The translations under genes were made by a program, and so were the position numbers. A stretch of DNA of 28,963 nt from DATAES01 sp963721305 (lineage in GTDB: Bacteria; Actinomycetota; Acidimicrobiia; Acidimicrobiales; JACDCH01). The first letter of the stretch is position 1; every line of letters starts with the position of its first letter. This document shows positions 16,934 through 26,758 of the stretch, piece by piece. The stretch covers positions 1-28,963 of the forward strand of contig CAVRIR010000001.1 of the NCBI GenBank assembly GCA_963721305.1. Direction: 5' to 3'. Below the pieces are notes generated by a model. That model was not told the origin of the DNA, made no database searches, and worked only from the letters and a program-made list of their open reading frames with translations.

Positions 16934-17845
16934 TCAACGGTTGTTCGTCATGCGGCTATTCCCGACGGCGTGCTGGAGGTGGAACGTTGCGCGCGGATCC
17001 GCGGCGGATGCCTTGCCCGCTTCCATCACCGCCACCTTGACCAGCAACGAGCCGGCCACGCCGGTCAGCGCTGCGAGTTGCTCGCGCCGACGCGCACGCC
17101 GTCGGGGCAACGACAGGAGCAGGCTCACCGTCGTGCACGCGTGGGCCGCTCGCCACAGCGTTGCGGATCGGCCTTCGTGGTACGGGCGAGCGACGGCTTC
17201 GACCGAGCCGACCTCCTGCTCGAGCGCGAACGACGCCGCGAGCTCGCCCACCTTGCCGAAGAGCCCGTAGCGGCGCAGCACCGCCGCCTCTCGGTCGTCG
17301 TGGGGCGCCAGTGCGAGGATCGACGCCGCGCCGGCGACGCCCGAGGCCGTGAAGAGCGCCGGCAACGCCTGCCCGGCCTCCTGCCAGGCCGGGACGGTCG
17401 TCGCGGCGACGAGCACGCCGGTGTAGCCGGCCACCGGAAGGCCGGCGAGCCCCGCCACCGCGCCGGCGGGATCGGCGAGTGCATCCGGCAGCACTGCGGC
17501 CGCACCGGCGGCCGGACCGAACAGCGCCAGCAGCCAGGAGCCCACGCTCATCGGCGACGTCGGCCGGAGCACGCGCAGCATGTTCGCGAAGCGAGACGGA
17601 CGACCGAGGTCGGCGACCAGTGCGGCCGTGCCGAAGCCGATCGACACGAGTGACAGTCGCCGCGCTCGGCGGCGCAGGGTCGGGAACCGACTCGCGACAG
17701 CAGCGAGCGTCGACGCTGCGCCTGCGACCCCGCCGAAGAAGAAGTACGCCGGGATGTACCACTTCCACACCGGTTGCTTCAGGACCGGGACGTCGTAGTA
17801 GGTCACGTCGTCGTGACGGACATCCTCGGAACCGGCGACTGTCAC
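16934..17845 (-). CDS. nrfD: NrfD-type membrane subunit of formate dehydrogenase
   Basis: 303 residues from the GTG overlapping the FdhB stop (GTGA). The N-terminal VPVLKQPVWKWYIPAYFFFGGVAGAA is the NrfD/PsrC signature. About eight hydrophobic segments follow, including TLAAVASRFPT, GSWLLALFGPAAGAAAVL, VAGYTGVLVAATTVP and the final GVAGSLLVKVAVMEAGKASA. NrfD subunits anchor iron-sulfur oxidoreductases and pass electrons to the quinone pool without haem. In this operon it replaces the cytochrome b gamma subunit of the E. coli FdnI type. The open frame extends further upstream, but that part overlaps FdhB and lacks homology. Confidence 0.87.
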   Translation of the reverse strand: MTVAGSEDVRHDDVTYYDVPVLKQPVWKWYIPAYFFFGGVAGAASTLAAVASRFPTLRRRARRLSLVSIGFGTAALVADLGRPSRFANMLRVLRPTSPMSVGSWLLALFGPAAGAAAVLPDALADPAGAVAGLAGLPVAGYTGVLVAATTVPAWQEAGQALPALFTASGVAGAASILALAPHDDREAAVLRRYGLFGKVGELAASFALEQEVGSVEAVARPYHEGRSATLWRAAHACTTVSLLLSLPRRRARRREQLAALTGVAGSLLVKVAVMEAGKASAADPRATFHLQHAVGNSRMTNNR

Positions 17846-18609
17846 CGGCGCCGCCCGGCGACCGAGACGACCGCGGCAACCGCCATTGCGGCCGACGCCG
17901 CCGCCATCGATCGCCACGACCGTCCGATGTGCTTGCGTGGCGCGACCGGTGCGGGCGGGAGGTTGTACGCCTCCGGCCGATCCAACAAGAGGAAGAACGC
18001 GTTGAGCCCGTCGGTCCCCGGTTGCTCGTGCGGGTCCGCGCCGTACAGATAGGCGTCGGTCACGCCGGCATCGTGCAGCGCGCGCACCCGATCGCCTGCT
18101 CGTGCGCGCAGCTCGTCGATGTCACCGAACTGGATCGACTCGGTGGGGCATGCCTGTGCACACGCGGGAGTCATGCCTGCATCGAGCCGGTCGTAGCAAA
18201 GCGTGCACTTCCACGCGCGCCCATCGTCCTCGTTGCGGTCGATGACGCCGAACGGGCAGGCCGACACGCAGTAGCCGCACCCGTTGCAGATGTCCGGTTG
18301 CACGTAGACGCTGTTGAACTCCGTTCGGATGATCGAGCCCGTCGGGCAGGCATCGAGGCACCCCGCGGTCTCGCAGTGCTTGCACACGTCCGACATCAAC
18401 AACCACGAGAACTTCGTGTTCTCGACCGTCGGCCGCTCGACGAACGCAACATGTCGCCATGTCGACGCGCCGAGATGCACCGTGTTGTCGTACGACATGC
18501 CGGTGAACATCAAACCGTCGTCGGGGAGCTGGTTCCACTGCTTGCAAGCGACCTCGCATGCTTTGCAACCGATGCAGATCGTGGTGTCGGTGAAGAACCC
18601 GACGCTCAT
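17842..18609 (-). CDS. fdhB: Formate dehydrogenase iron-sulfur (beta) subunit
   Basis: 255 residues with four [4Fe-4S] sites in the usual order: C12-C15-C18-C22 (CIGCKACEVAC), CKHCETAGCLDACPTG, CNGCGYCVSACPFG and CTLCYDRLDAGMTPACAQACPTE. MSVGFFTDTTICIGC is the typical FdnH/FdoH opening. A C-terminal hydrophobic stretch (AAASAAMAVAAVVSVAG, about 236-252) with basic flanks resembles the single membrane helix of FdnH. It carries electrons from the alpha subunit to NrfD. Start and stop overlap both neighbours by four bases (ATGA and GTGA), which implies strict co-translation. Confidence 0.93.
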   Translation of the reverse strand: MSVGFFTDTTICIGCKACEVACKQWNQLPDDGLMFTGMSYDNTVHLGASTWRHVAFVERPTVENTKFSWLLMSDVCKHCETAGCLDACPTGSIIRTEFNSVYVQPDICNGCGYCVSACPFGVIDRNEDDGRAWKCTLCYDRLDAGMTPACAQACPTESIQFGDIDELRARAGDRVRALHDAGVTDAYLYGADPHEQPGTDGLNAFFLLLDRPEAYNLPPAPVAPRKHIGRSWRSMAAASAAMAVAAVVSVAGRRR

Positions 18610-21600
18610 GTGTGACCTCCATCGCTTCGACGCTGGCGGCGACCTGGACGGATGTCAGCGGTCAGCGCCTTGGATTCCTGGATCGATACGTTCGGGTCGG
18701 CGACGAAGCTGATCAACTCGTTCACCGTGTCACCGGTCGAGAGTCCGTTGCTCGACCAGTGGTACGGAAGTCCGATCTGGTGGATGGTGCGCTTGCGGAG
18801 GCGTAGCGGTGGGATCCGGTCGGTCACCAGCACCCTGGCCTCGATCTCGCTGCGCAATGTCGAGATCGTCGCCCAGCCGCCGTTGGTGAGGCCGCGCTCG
18901 GAGGCGAGGGCGGGCGAGACCTCGCAGAACAACTCGGGCTGCAACTCGGCGAGCCACGGGAGCCAGCGGGACATCCCGCCGGCGGTGTGGTGCTCGGTCA
19001 GCCGGTACGTCGTGACCACGTACGGGTGCTGGGGGTCGTTGAACGACCGGTGATACGGGTTGTCCGACCGCTTCCACTCCATGCGCGCCGGGTTGTGCTG
19101 CTGCACGTACAGCAAGTTCTCGACCGGTGACTCCTGTGGTTCGTAGTGCGTCGGCAACGGGCCGTCGACGATCCCGGTGGGCGCATAGATCCAGCCGCGT
19201 CCGTCCCCTTGCATGATGAACGGCGCCGCACCGCTGATGGTGTCGATGCCGCTCGCATCTTCGCCGGGTCGATACGACGGAGGACGGTCGGCGATGAAGT
19301 CGGGGACGTCGTGTCCCGTCCACTTGCCTTGCTCGTCGTCCCACCACACGTAGGACTTTCGCTCTGACCACGGTTTGCCGTCCGGATCCGCCGAGGCGCG
19401 GTTGTACATCAGGCGCCGGTTCGCGGGCCACGCCCATCCCCAATCGGGTGCGACCCAAGACTGCTCCGACGCGGGCTTGCGCCGAGCGGTCTGGTTGATT
19501 CCGTCCTTGACGCAGCCCGAGTAGATCCAGCAACCGCACGCCGTCGAGCCGTCGGCCTTCAAGTCGGTGTAGCCGGTCACCGGCGCGCCGTCGGACACGG
19601 TGAACCCGTTGATCTCCTTCAGGATCGCGTTGACGTCCGGCTCCGCCTGCTCACCGATGGTGGGGTAGTCCCACGTGAGCTCGAGCAGCGGCGCGTCCTT
19701 CGGATCCGCGGAGTCGCCGTACAGCGCCCGCAGCTTCTGCCCGAGGTGGAACATGAACCAGAGCTCGCTGCGGCAATCGCCCGGAGGCTCGACGGCCTTG
19801 TGGTGGAACTGCAACAGCCGTTGCGTGTTCGTGAAGGTGCCGTCCTTCTCCGTGTGCGTCGCGGCCGGAAAGAAGAAGACCTCCGTGTCGATCGCGCCAG
19901 GATCCTCTTGCCAGAACTCCGCGGTCTCGATGCGCACGAAGTCGCGCACGACCAGCCAGTCGAGCTGTCGCATCCCCTGCTTGTGCAGCTTCCCGTGCAC
20001 CGAGCCGACGACCGGGTTCTCACCCATGACGAAGTAGCCGCTGAGCTTGCCGTCGGCCATGTCGGCCACCGTGACCATGTGCGAGTGGTCGCCCGTGAGC
20101 CGCGGCAGGTGGCCGTAGCACCAATCGTTGGCCTCTGTCGCGTTGTCACCCCACCACGCCTTCAGGATCGACACCGCGTACTTCGGGAACTCGCTCCACC
20201 AACCCGAGCTCGATCCGTTGTTGGTCAGGTACTCGTGGAACGTGGCGTCGTTCTTGGCCTTGGGCATCGGTAGGTAGCCCGGCAACAGGTTGTAGAGCGT
20301 CGGCACGTCGGTCGAGCCCTGGATGCTGGCGTGTCCCCGCAGCGCGAGGATCCCCCCGCCCGGGCGGCCGATGTTGCCGAGCAACAACTGGATGATCGAG
20401 GCCGTCCGGATGTATTGCACACCGACCGTGTGTTGCGTCCAGCCGACCGCATAGCAGAACGCGGACGTGCGCTCTCGTCCTGAGTTGTCGCACAGCGCCT
20501 CAGCGACGCGGAGGAACTCCTCGCGAGGCACACCGCACACGTCCTCGACCATCTCGGGCGTGTAACGCGAGAAGTGCCGCTTCAACACCTGGAAGACGCA
20601 GCGAGGATCTTCCAGGGTCGGATCGAAGTGGATGGCAGCGTGCGCCGTGCCGCGCGCGGAGTACGGCTCGCTCGTGAACTCTTCACGTTGCCCGGCGGCC
20701 GGCGCGACGTCGACGCCCTCGTACGCCCACGAAGTCGGGTCGTACGAATGCTTCTCCTCGTCCCAACCGCTGAAGAGTCCGTCGCCGTCCTCGGTGTCGC
20801 GGAACTCTTCGCGAAGGATCGCCGGCGCGTTCGTGTAGTGCACGACGTAGTCGCGGAAGAAGCGATCGTTCTCGAGGATGTAGTTGACGATCCCGCCGAG
20901 GAAGGCGATGTCACTACCGGCGCGCAGCGGTACGTGGATGTCGGCCACCGCGCTCGTCCTCGTGAATCGCGGATCGACGTGGATGATCGTGGCGCCGCGC
21001 GCCTTCGCCTCCATCACCCATTGGAACCCGACCGGATGGCACTCGGCCATGTTCGAGCCCTTGGATGACGATGCAGTCGCTGTTCTGCAGATCCTGCTGG
21101 AACGTCGTGGCGCCACCGCGACCGAAGCTGGTCCCCAGACCGGGGACCGTCGAGGAGTGTCATATGCGCGCCTGGTTCTCGATCTGGATCGCGCCGAGCG
21201 CCGTGAACAGCTTCTTGATGAGGTAGTTCTCTTCGTTGTCGAGCGTGGCGCCGCCGAGATGGGCGATCGCCATCGTGCGCTTGAGCGGCTTGCCGTTCTC
21301 GTCGCTGTCCTGCCAGTGGTCGTCGCGAGCCCGCTTGACCCGCGCTGCGACCATGTCCATCGCTCGGTCGAGCGGAATCGGTTCCCACGACGTGCCCTTG
21401 GGCCGCCGGTAGAGGACCTGGTGCTCCCGATGGTCACCGGTGACGAGCTGGTACGTCGCCGCCCCCTTCGGGCAGAGGCGTCCTCTCGAGATCGGCGAGT
21501 CGGGGTCGCCCTCGATGTTGGTGATCCGGCCGGCCTTGACGCTGACGAGCTGGCCGCAACCGACAGCGCAGTAGGGGCACACGGAAGGGACGGTCTGATC

Positions 21601-21717
21601 GGCTTCCTCGGTCCGGGCTGTCAGCTGCTCGGTTCGCGGTGACTGCGCGGTGGAGCCGAGACCGTGGAGGTCGCCTTCGAGTAGCTGGCGGACGACAGGC
21701 CAGTCGCGCAGTGCCAT
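18606..21717 (-). CDS. fdhA: Formate dehydrogenase alpha subunit, selenocysteine-containing; one frame break
   Basis: About 1036 residues. N-terminal [4Fe-4S] cysteines are C47, C50, C54 (VCPYCAVGCGQ) and C82 (GRLCPKG). After ENQARI an in-frame TGA (21162-21160) falls exactly where the family has Sec or Cys, and is followed by H187 and homologous HSSTVPGLGTSFGRGGAT. It is read as Sec186, the molybdenum or tungsten ligand. A SECIS hairpin lies directly downstream. One extra G in the GGG at 21058-21060 shifts the frame; after it the protein runs unbroken (SNMAECHPVGFQW, DPRFTRTSAVADIHVPLRAGSD, LLLGNIGRPGGGILALRGHAS, GENPVVGS...) to the ATGA overlap with fdhB. Oxidises formate to CO2 at a bis-MGD centre. 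No twin-arginine signal is present, unlike E. coli FdnG, so the active site probably faces the cytoplasm. Confidence 0.93.
21130..21162 (-). promoter_or_regulatory. Selenocysteine UGA codon with bacterial SECIS hairpin
   Basis: UGA at 21162-21160. After an 11-base linker comes the perfect hairpin GGTCCCC-GGTCT-GGGGACC (21148-21130): 7 bp closing a GGUCU loop. In E. coli fdhF the SelB-binding apical loop is also GGUCU, and it likewise begins 18 bases after the UGA. The sequence is simultaneously coding (TVPGLGT). This is strong evidence for SelB-dependent recoding rather than a nonsense mutation. Confidence 0.92.
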
Positions 21718-21728
21718 CGGAGGGAGTG

Positions 21729-23904
21729 TTACCCCACCGGGGTGGCGTCACGCTCCATGAGTTCGTCGAGCTCGAGATCGAGGTCCGCCTCGCCCTCGAA
21801 GTGGACCTTCGGGAGGATGCGATCGAGCCAGCGGGGCACCCACCAGTTGGCGTCGCCGAGCAGCTCCATGGTTGCGGGCACCAGCAGCATCCGGACGACC
21901 GTGGCGTCCACGAAGATGGCGACGGCCAGCCCGAGGCCGAACTCCTTGATGACCCGCTCGTCCCCGAACACGAACGAGCCGAAGACGGTGACCATGATCA
22001 GCGCGGCCGCGGTGATGACCCTCGCCGTCGAGGAGAGCCCGTCGGCGACCGCCTCGCCGTTGTCGTGCGTGCGGTCGTACTCCTCCTTCATGCGGGACAG
22101 GAGGAACACCTCGTAGTCCATCGACAGCCCGAACAGGATGGCGAACAACATCATCGGCAGGAAGCTCTCGATCGGGCCGCTGCCGACACCGAAGACGCTG
22201 GCGCCGTAGCCCTTCTGGAAGACGGCCACGAGCACGCCGTACGCCGCGCCGATGGAGAGCAGGTTCATGATGACGGCCTTCAGCGGAACCAGCAGCGAGC
22301 GGAACACGACCATCAGCAGCAGGAAGCTCAACAGCAGAACGAGCCCGATGAAGTAGGGAAGTCGTTGCTGCAACAGCGTGCTCACGTCGTCGAACGCAGC
22401 CGTGATGCCGCCGACGTGGGCGGAGACCCCCGTGCCGCTCGTGGCGGCAGGCAGAGTCTTGGAACGCAGTTCGTGGATCAGATCGACGGTCTTCTGGTCC
22501 TGGGGTGAAGTGGTGGGGAAGACCTGCATGACCGCGGTGTCGTGCTGCGGATTGAACTGCGCCGACCCGACGGAGGCCACGCCCGGCGTGGCGGCGATGG
22601 CGTCGTGTATGCGCGCCGAGCGCGGCGGTGTCGGCGCCGGGTGGCACCTCCATGGCGAGCAGGAGCGGGCCGTTGAAGCCCGGGCCGAAGCCCTCACCGA
22701 GAAGGTCGTAGGCGCGCCTCGTCGTGTCGCTCGTCGGGCGGCTGCTCGCGTCGGAGCTGCCGAGCTGCATCGCGAACACCGGCGACGCGAGCACCAGGAG
22801 GATCAGCAGTCCCGCCGCCGCGGCCGGCAGCGGGTGGCGCTGGATGACCCGGCTCCACCGGTACCAGAAGCCGTCGCGGTGATGGTCCGAGCGGCTGACG
22901 AACGGCACGTGCAAGCGGTCGATGTTGTTGCCGACGAAGCCGAGCACGGCGGGGAGCAGGGTGAGCGAGGTGAAGATCGTCATCGCCACGGCGAGGATCG
23001 CTCCGGTTGCGAGCCCGCTGATGAACTCGATGCCGACGAGGTACATGCCCGCGAGCGAGATGATGACCGTGCAACCGGCGAAGAAGACCGCCTTGCCCGA
23101 CGTCGACACTGCGTTGGTCACGGCGCGTTGGGGGTCGATGCCCGCGTGGATGCCCTGCCGGTAGCGGGCGACGATGAAGAGCGTGTAATCGATGCCGACA
23201 CCGATGCCGATCATCTCGGCGAGCTGCGTCGAGAACTCGGGCACCGACATGAGGTTGCTGACCAGGGAGATCGCGGCGAGCCCGACACCGAGCCCGAAGA
23301 GCGCGTTCATGATCGGCAGGCCCATCGCGAGGACCGAGCCGAACACGACCATCAGGATGATGATCGCGGCGAGGAGGCCGAGCGCGAACGTGCCGGGCGG
23401 CTTGCCCTGCTGGAAGTCACCGGAGAGCTCGGCTTGGACGTTCGGCGAGTCGGCGGCGGAGACGATGTCCTCGACCTGGTTGCGGACGGAATCGGGAAGA
23501 TGGTCTCCCGTCTTGCCGCCGAACTGGATCTCGGCGTACGCGATCGGCTTGGTCGCCGAGACCTGATGACCGTTGCCTTGGTCGAACGGCGACCGGACGG
23601 CGATGACCCGCGGGACCTGCCGGAGCTGGTTCAGCGTCTGGTCGATCTGCGCCCGCACGGCGGGGTCGTCGAGTGAGGGGTTTCCCTTGAACACGACGGA
23701 CGCCGTTTCGCCCGCCCGGGCCGGGAAGTTGCGATCGAGGAGATCGGACGCCTTCTGCGAGTCCGTGTTCGGGAGGTGGAACGTCTGGCTGAAATCGGAG
23801 CCGATCGCGCCCGCGACCACGTTCAGCGAGACGAGCAGCACGATCCAGGCGATGAGAACCCGCCACCGGTGGCGGTAGCAGATGTCCGCGGTGCGCTTCA
23901 GCAC
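21729..23904 (-). CDS. MMPL family RND-type transporter, one frame break
   Basis: About 724 residues from a GTG start (VLKRTADICYRHRWRVLIAW). Architecture is that of MMPL proteins. TM1 is near 14-34. A large extracytoplasmic loop (SDFSQTFHLPNTDSQKA) is followed by a TM2-6 bundle with IGIGVGIDYTLFIVARYRQG. Then come a second loop and a TM7-12 bundle with FLPMMLFAILFGLSMDYEVFLLSRMKEEY. The GVGIDY and GLSMDYE Asp-Tyr motifs are the proton-relay positions. One extra base near 22617 (CTCGGCGCGC for CTCGCGCGC) separates the two halves. Such proteins export lipids or drugs, or control their flux. It ends 11 bases before fdhA on the same strand, so it may be the first gene of that unit, though a functional link is not evident. 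Confidence 0.88.
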
Positions 23905-23949
23905 GACGAGATGCTGTCGGGTCCGGTGGCCGATTGTCGAAGCAGGGGG

Positions 23950-23967
23950 ACGTGACTCTCGTCACGT
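23950..23967. promoter_or_regulatory. Inverted repeat in the MMPL/PhyH divergent promoter region
   Basis: Perfect 7-bp arms ACGTGAC and GTCACGT separated by TCTC, midway between the divergent MMPL (start 23904) and PhyH (start 23998) genes. An outer inverted pair AGCAGG (23941-23946) and CCTGCT (23981-23986) surrounds it. Position and symmetry suit a dimeric regulator controlling one or both genes. No regulator gene is adjacent. Confidence 0.45.
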
Positions 23968-23997
23968 GAGCGCGAAGGTTCCTGCTGCCGGGGATCC

Positions 23998-24852
23998 ATG
24001 ACGCCTCTACTCTCTCAGTTCGTGGGGGAGCCGGTGCCGCACCCGTGGAACACGTCGTTCACCTGGCAGAGCCCGCAGCCGCCGTTCGGGCGGGTCAGCG
24101 AAGCCGACGCTTCGCAGTTCGACCGCGAGGGTTGGTTCGTCGTCGATCGCGTCGTCGACGACGGCACGCTGGCTGCCATCACCGAAGAGATCGACCGCCG
24201 CGAGGCCGAGGTTGAAGCCTTCCTGCGCCAGCAGCCCGACGAGCGGCACACGATCGCCGAAGCCGGCGCGCTCACGTTCGCAGTCCACCTCGCGGCGCGG
24301 TCGGCCGTGCTTCGTGACGTGGCCGGCTCGCCGGCGATCACCGCGCTGTGCACGGATCTGCTCGGCCCCGACGTCAACCTCTACTGGGATCAGGCCGTCT
24401 ACAAGAAGCCCGAGAAGCCGCGGCGGTTCCCGTGGCATCAGGACAACGGCTACACGTTCATCGAGCCGCAGCAGTACCTGACGATCTGGCTGGCGCTCAC
24501 CGACGCCACCGAAGCCAACGGCTGTCCCGTTGTCGCACCGGGTGTGCATCGCCTGGGAACGCTTGCGCACACGTACGTCGAGCCGCTCGGGTTCGAATGC
24601 TTCAGCGACCCGCCCAGCGCGGTGCCCGCGCCCGTTGCCGCCGGCGGTGCGGTGGTGTTCTCGTCGCTGACGCCGCACCTCACTGGTCCGAACACGACAG
24701 GCGAGGCGCGCAAGGCGTACATCCTGCAGTACGCGCCGGCGGGGGCAGAGACGCTCGTCGGTGATCCGGCCGCGGGCCCGCCCAGGTCGCGCCGCCCGTG
24801 CGACGACCCCGACCGGCAGTTCGCGGTGGCGCGAGGAGGGCTTCCGGTATGA
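23998..24852 (+). CDS. Phytanoyl-CoA dioxygenase (PhyH) family protein
   Basis: 284-residue Fe(II)/2-oxoglutarate-dependent oxygenase of the PhyH family. The iron facial triad is visible as H147 and D149 (FPWHQDNGYT) and H227 (SLTPHLTGPN), with R238 (ARKAYILQY) placed to bind 2-oxoglutarate. The family-type segment EADASQFDREGWFVVDRVVD opens the domain near residue 35. It hydroxylates an unactivated carbon; the substrate is unknown. A GGGGA about five bases upstream of the ATG could be the ribosome site. The stop overlaps the copper amine oxidase start (ATGA), suggesting both act on the same compound. Confidence 0.87.
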   Translation: MTPLLSQFVGEPVPHPWNTSFTWQSPQPPFGRVSEADASQFDREGWFVVDRVVDDGTLAAITEEIDRREAEVEAFLRQQPDERHTIAEAGALTFAVHLAARSAVLRDVAGSPAITALCTDLLGPDVNLYWDQAVYKKPEKPRRFPWHQDNGYTFIEPQQYLTIWLALTDATEANGCPVVAPGVHRLGTLAHTYVEPLGFECFSDPPSAVPAPVAAGGAVVFSSLTPHLTGPNTTGEARKAYILQYAPAGAETLVGDPAAGPPRSRRPCDDPDRQFAVARGGLPV

Positions 24853-26758
24853 CGGTCCATCCGCTCGAACCGCTGACCGCGGACGAGATCACGCGCGCCG
24901 TCGAGATCCTCCGCACCAAGGCGGGCAAGGTCGACGATTCGATGCTCGTCGCGCGCGTCGTGCTCGATGAGCCGTCGAAGGACGAGCTCGAGCACCCGAA
25001 CGTGGAACGTCGTGCCGCGATCACCGTGGTCCCAGGACCGGGTCCGGTACTGCTCGAGTCGGTCGTGTCGTTGACCGACGAGACGGTGACGAGCTGCGAC
25101 GAAGTCACCGACGTGTACCCAGCGCTGCTGTTCGAGGAGTCGTTGAACGCGATCGTCGCCGTGAAGGCGAACGAGCAGTGGCAGGAAGCCATGCGCGCGC
25201 GTGGCATCGAGGACTTCGCCAAGGTGCAGCTCGATCCGTGGCCCGCGGGCCGGTTCGGCATCGCGCACGAGACGAACCGCCGCATCACGCGCGTGCTGTC
25301 GTACCTACGTGACGAGCCGACGGACAACGGTTACGCGCGGCCCATCGAAGGCGTGTTGGTGTTCGTCGATCTCGCCACGACCGAGGTGCTCGAGGTGCAG
25401 GACCACGGTGTCGTACCGGTGCCTCGCGACAAGGGTTCGTACCTGCTCGCGGACAACGAACCGGTCCGCGCCGGCTTACGCCCCCTCGAGATCGTGCAGC
25501 CCGAAGGCCCGAGCTTCACCATCGATGGCCACTCGATCTCGTGGCAGCGCTGGTCGATGCGTGTCTCCATGGATCCGTACGAGGGCCTCGTGCTGCACGA
25601 CGTCGGCTACGAGGACGACGGCCGCACCCGTTCGATCCTGCATCGCGCCGCGATCAGCGAGATGGTCGTGCCGTATGCCGATCCCGGTCCGATGCACGGG
25701 TGGAAGAACGCGTTCGACGCAGGCGAGTGGGGTCTCGGGCGCATGGCGAACTCGCTCGCGCTCGGGTGCGACTGCCTGGGAGAGATTCGTTATCTCGACG
25801 CCGTCTTCTCGGACGAGCACGGCAACCCGTACGACGATCACCAACGCCGTGTGCATCCACGAAGAGGACTACGGGATCCTGTGGAAGCACTGGGACATGC
25901 AGGGCGGCACAACCGAGGTGCGACGTTCGCGACGGCTGGTGGTGAGCTCGATCGCGACGGTCGGCAACTACGACTACGGCTTCTACTGGTACTTCTACCT
26001 CGACGGCTCGTTGCAGCTCGAGGTGAAGCTCACCGGGATCATGTCGACCATGGCGTACGACCCGTCGGGTCCCGCACCCACGCACGCGAACGTCATCGCG
26101 CCCGGACTTGCTGCACCCCATCATCAGCACATGTTCTGCATGCGGCTCGACATGGATGTCGACGGCCCGGTGAACGAGGTCTACGAGGTCGACGTCGTCC
26201 CCGATCCGCTCGGCGACGACAACCCGATCGGCAATGCGTTCCGGCCGCACGCGACGCGGCTCGAGCACGAGCGCGACGCGCAGCGCTTCGTCGATCCGTC
26301 GCGCAACCGCACGTGGAAGATCGTGAACCCGTCGGTGCGCAACGGTCTCGGCGAGCCGGTCGCGTACAAGCTCGTCCCCGGTTCGACGCCGACGCTCCTG
26401 GCGGACTCCGTCGTCGTCCGTCGGCCGGCGCGCCGCGTTCGCCACACGGAACCTGTGGGTCACGCCGTACGCGCCCGACGAGCGCCGAGCCTCCGGTCCG
26501 TACCCGAACCAGTCGACCGGCGAAGACGGGCTGCCCCGCTGGACCTCGGCGGACCGATCGCTCGTGGGCACCGACGTCGTGCTGTGGTACTCGTTCGGCG
26601 TCACCCACATCCCCCGTCCAGAGGACTGGCCGGTCATGCCGGTCGAGTACGCGGGCTTCCATCTCGTGCCGTACGGCTTCTTCGATCGCAATCCCGCGCT
26701 CGACGTTCCTGCTCCCGAACACTGTGTGTCCGAGCACGGCGCACCCAAGGAGGGATGA
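24849..26758 (+). CDS. Copper amine oxidase (primary-amine oxidase), two frame breaks
   Basis: About 636 residues after removing one extra base near 25832 (TACGACG for TACACG) and one at about 26410 (TCCGTCG for TCCTCG or similar). The topaquinone motif is TVGNYDYGFYW; its precursor Tyr is residue 374 (codon 25969-25971). Catalytic base D290 is in NAFDAGEWG. Copper ligands are H425 and H427 (HHQHMF) and H586 (VTHIPRPEDWPVMP). These lie 6-8 residues before the Arthrobacter globiformis enzyme positions (298, 382, 431, 433, 592), and total length matches. It converts a primary amine to aldehyde with release of NH3 and H2O2. No signal peptide. It overlaps the PhyH stop; a strong ribosome site for the next SDR lies in its last codons. 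Confidence 0.92.
26747..26754 (+). promoter_or_regulatory. Strong ribosome binding site for the second SDR
   Basis: AAGGAGGG, a near-perfect Shine-Dalgarno sequence, ends five bases before the GTG at 26759. It fixes that GTG as the start, immediately after the amine oxidase TGA. Confidence 0.8.

Noticed and set aside
21160..21162. Stop codon splitting formate dehydrogenase alpha into two genes
   Set aside because: Homology continues in the same frame past the TGA, the position is the known Sec site, and a SECIS hairpin follows. It is recoding, not termination.
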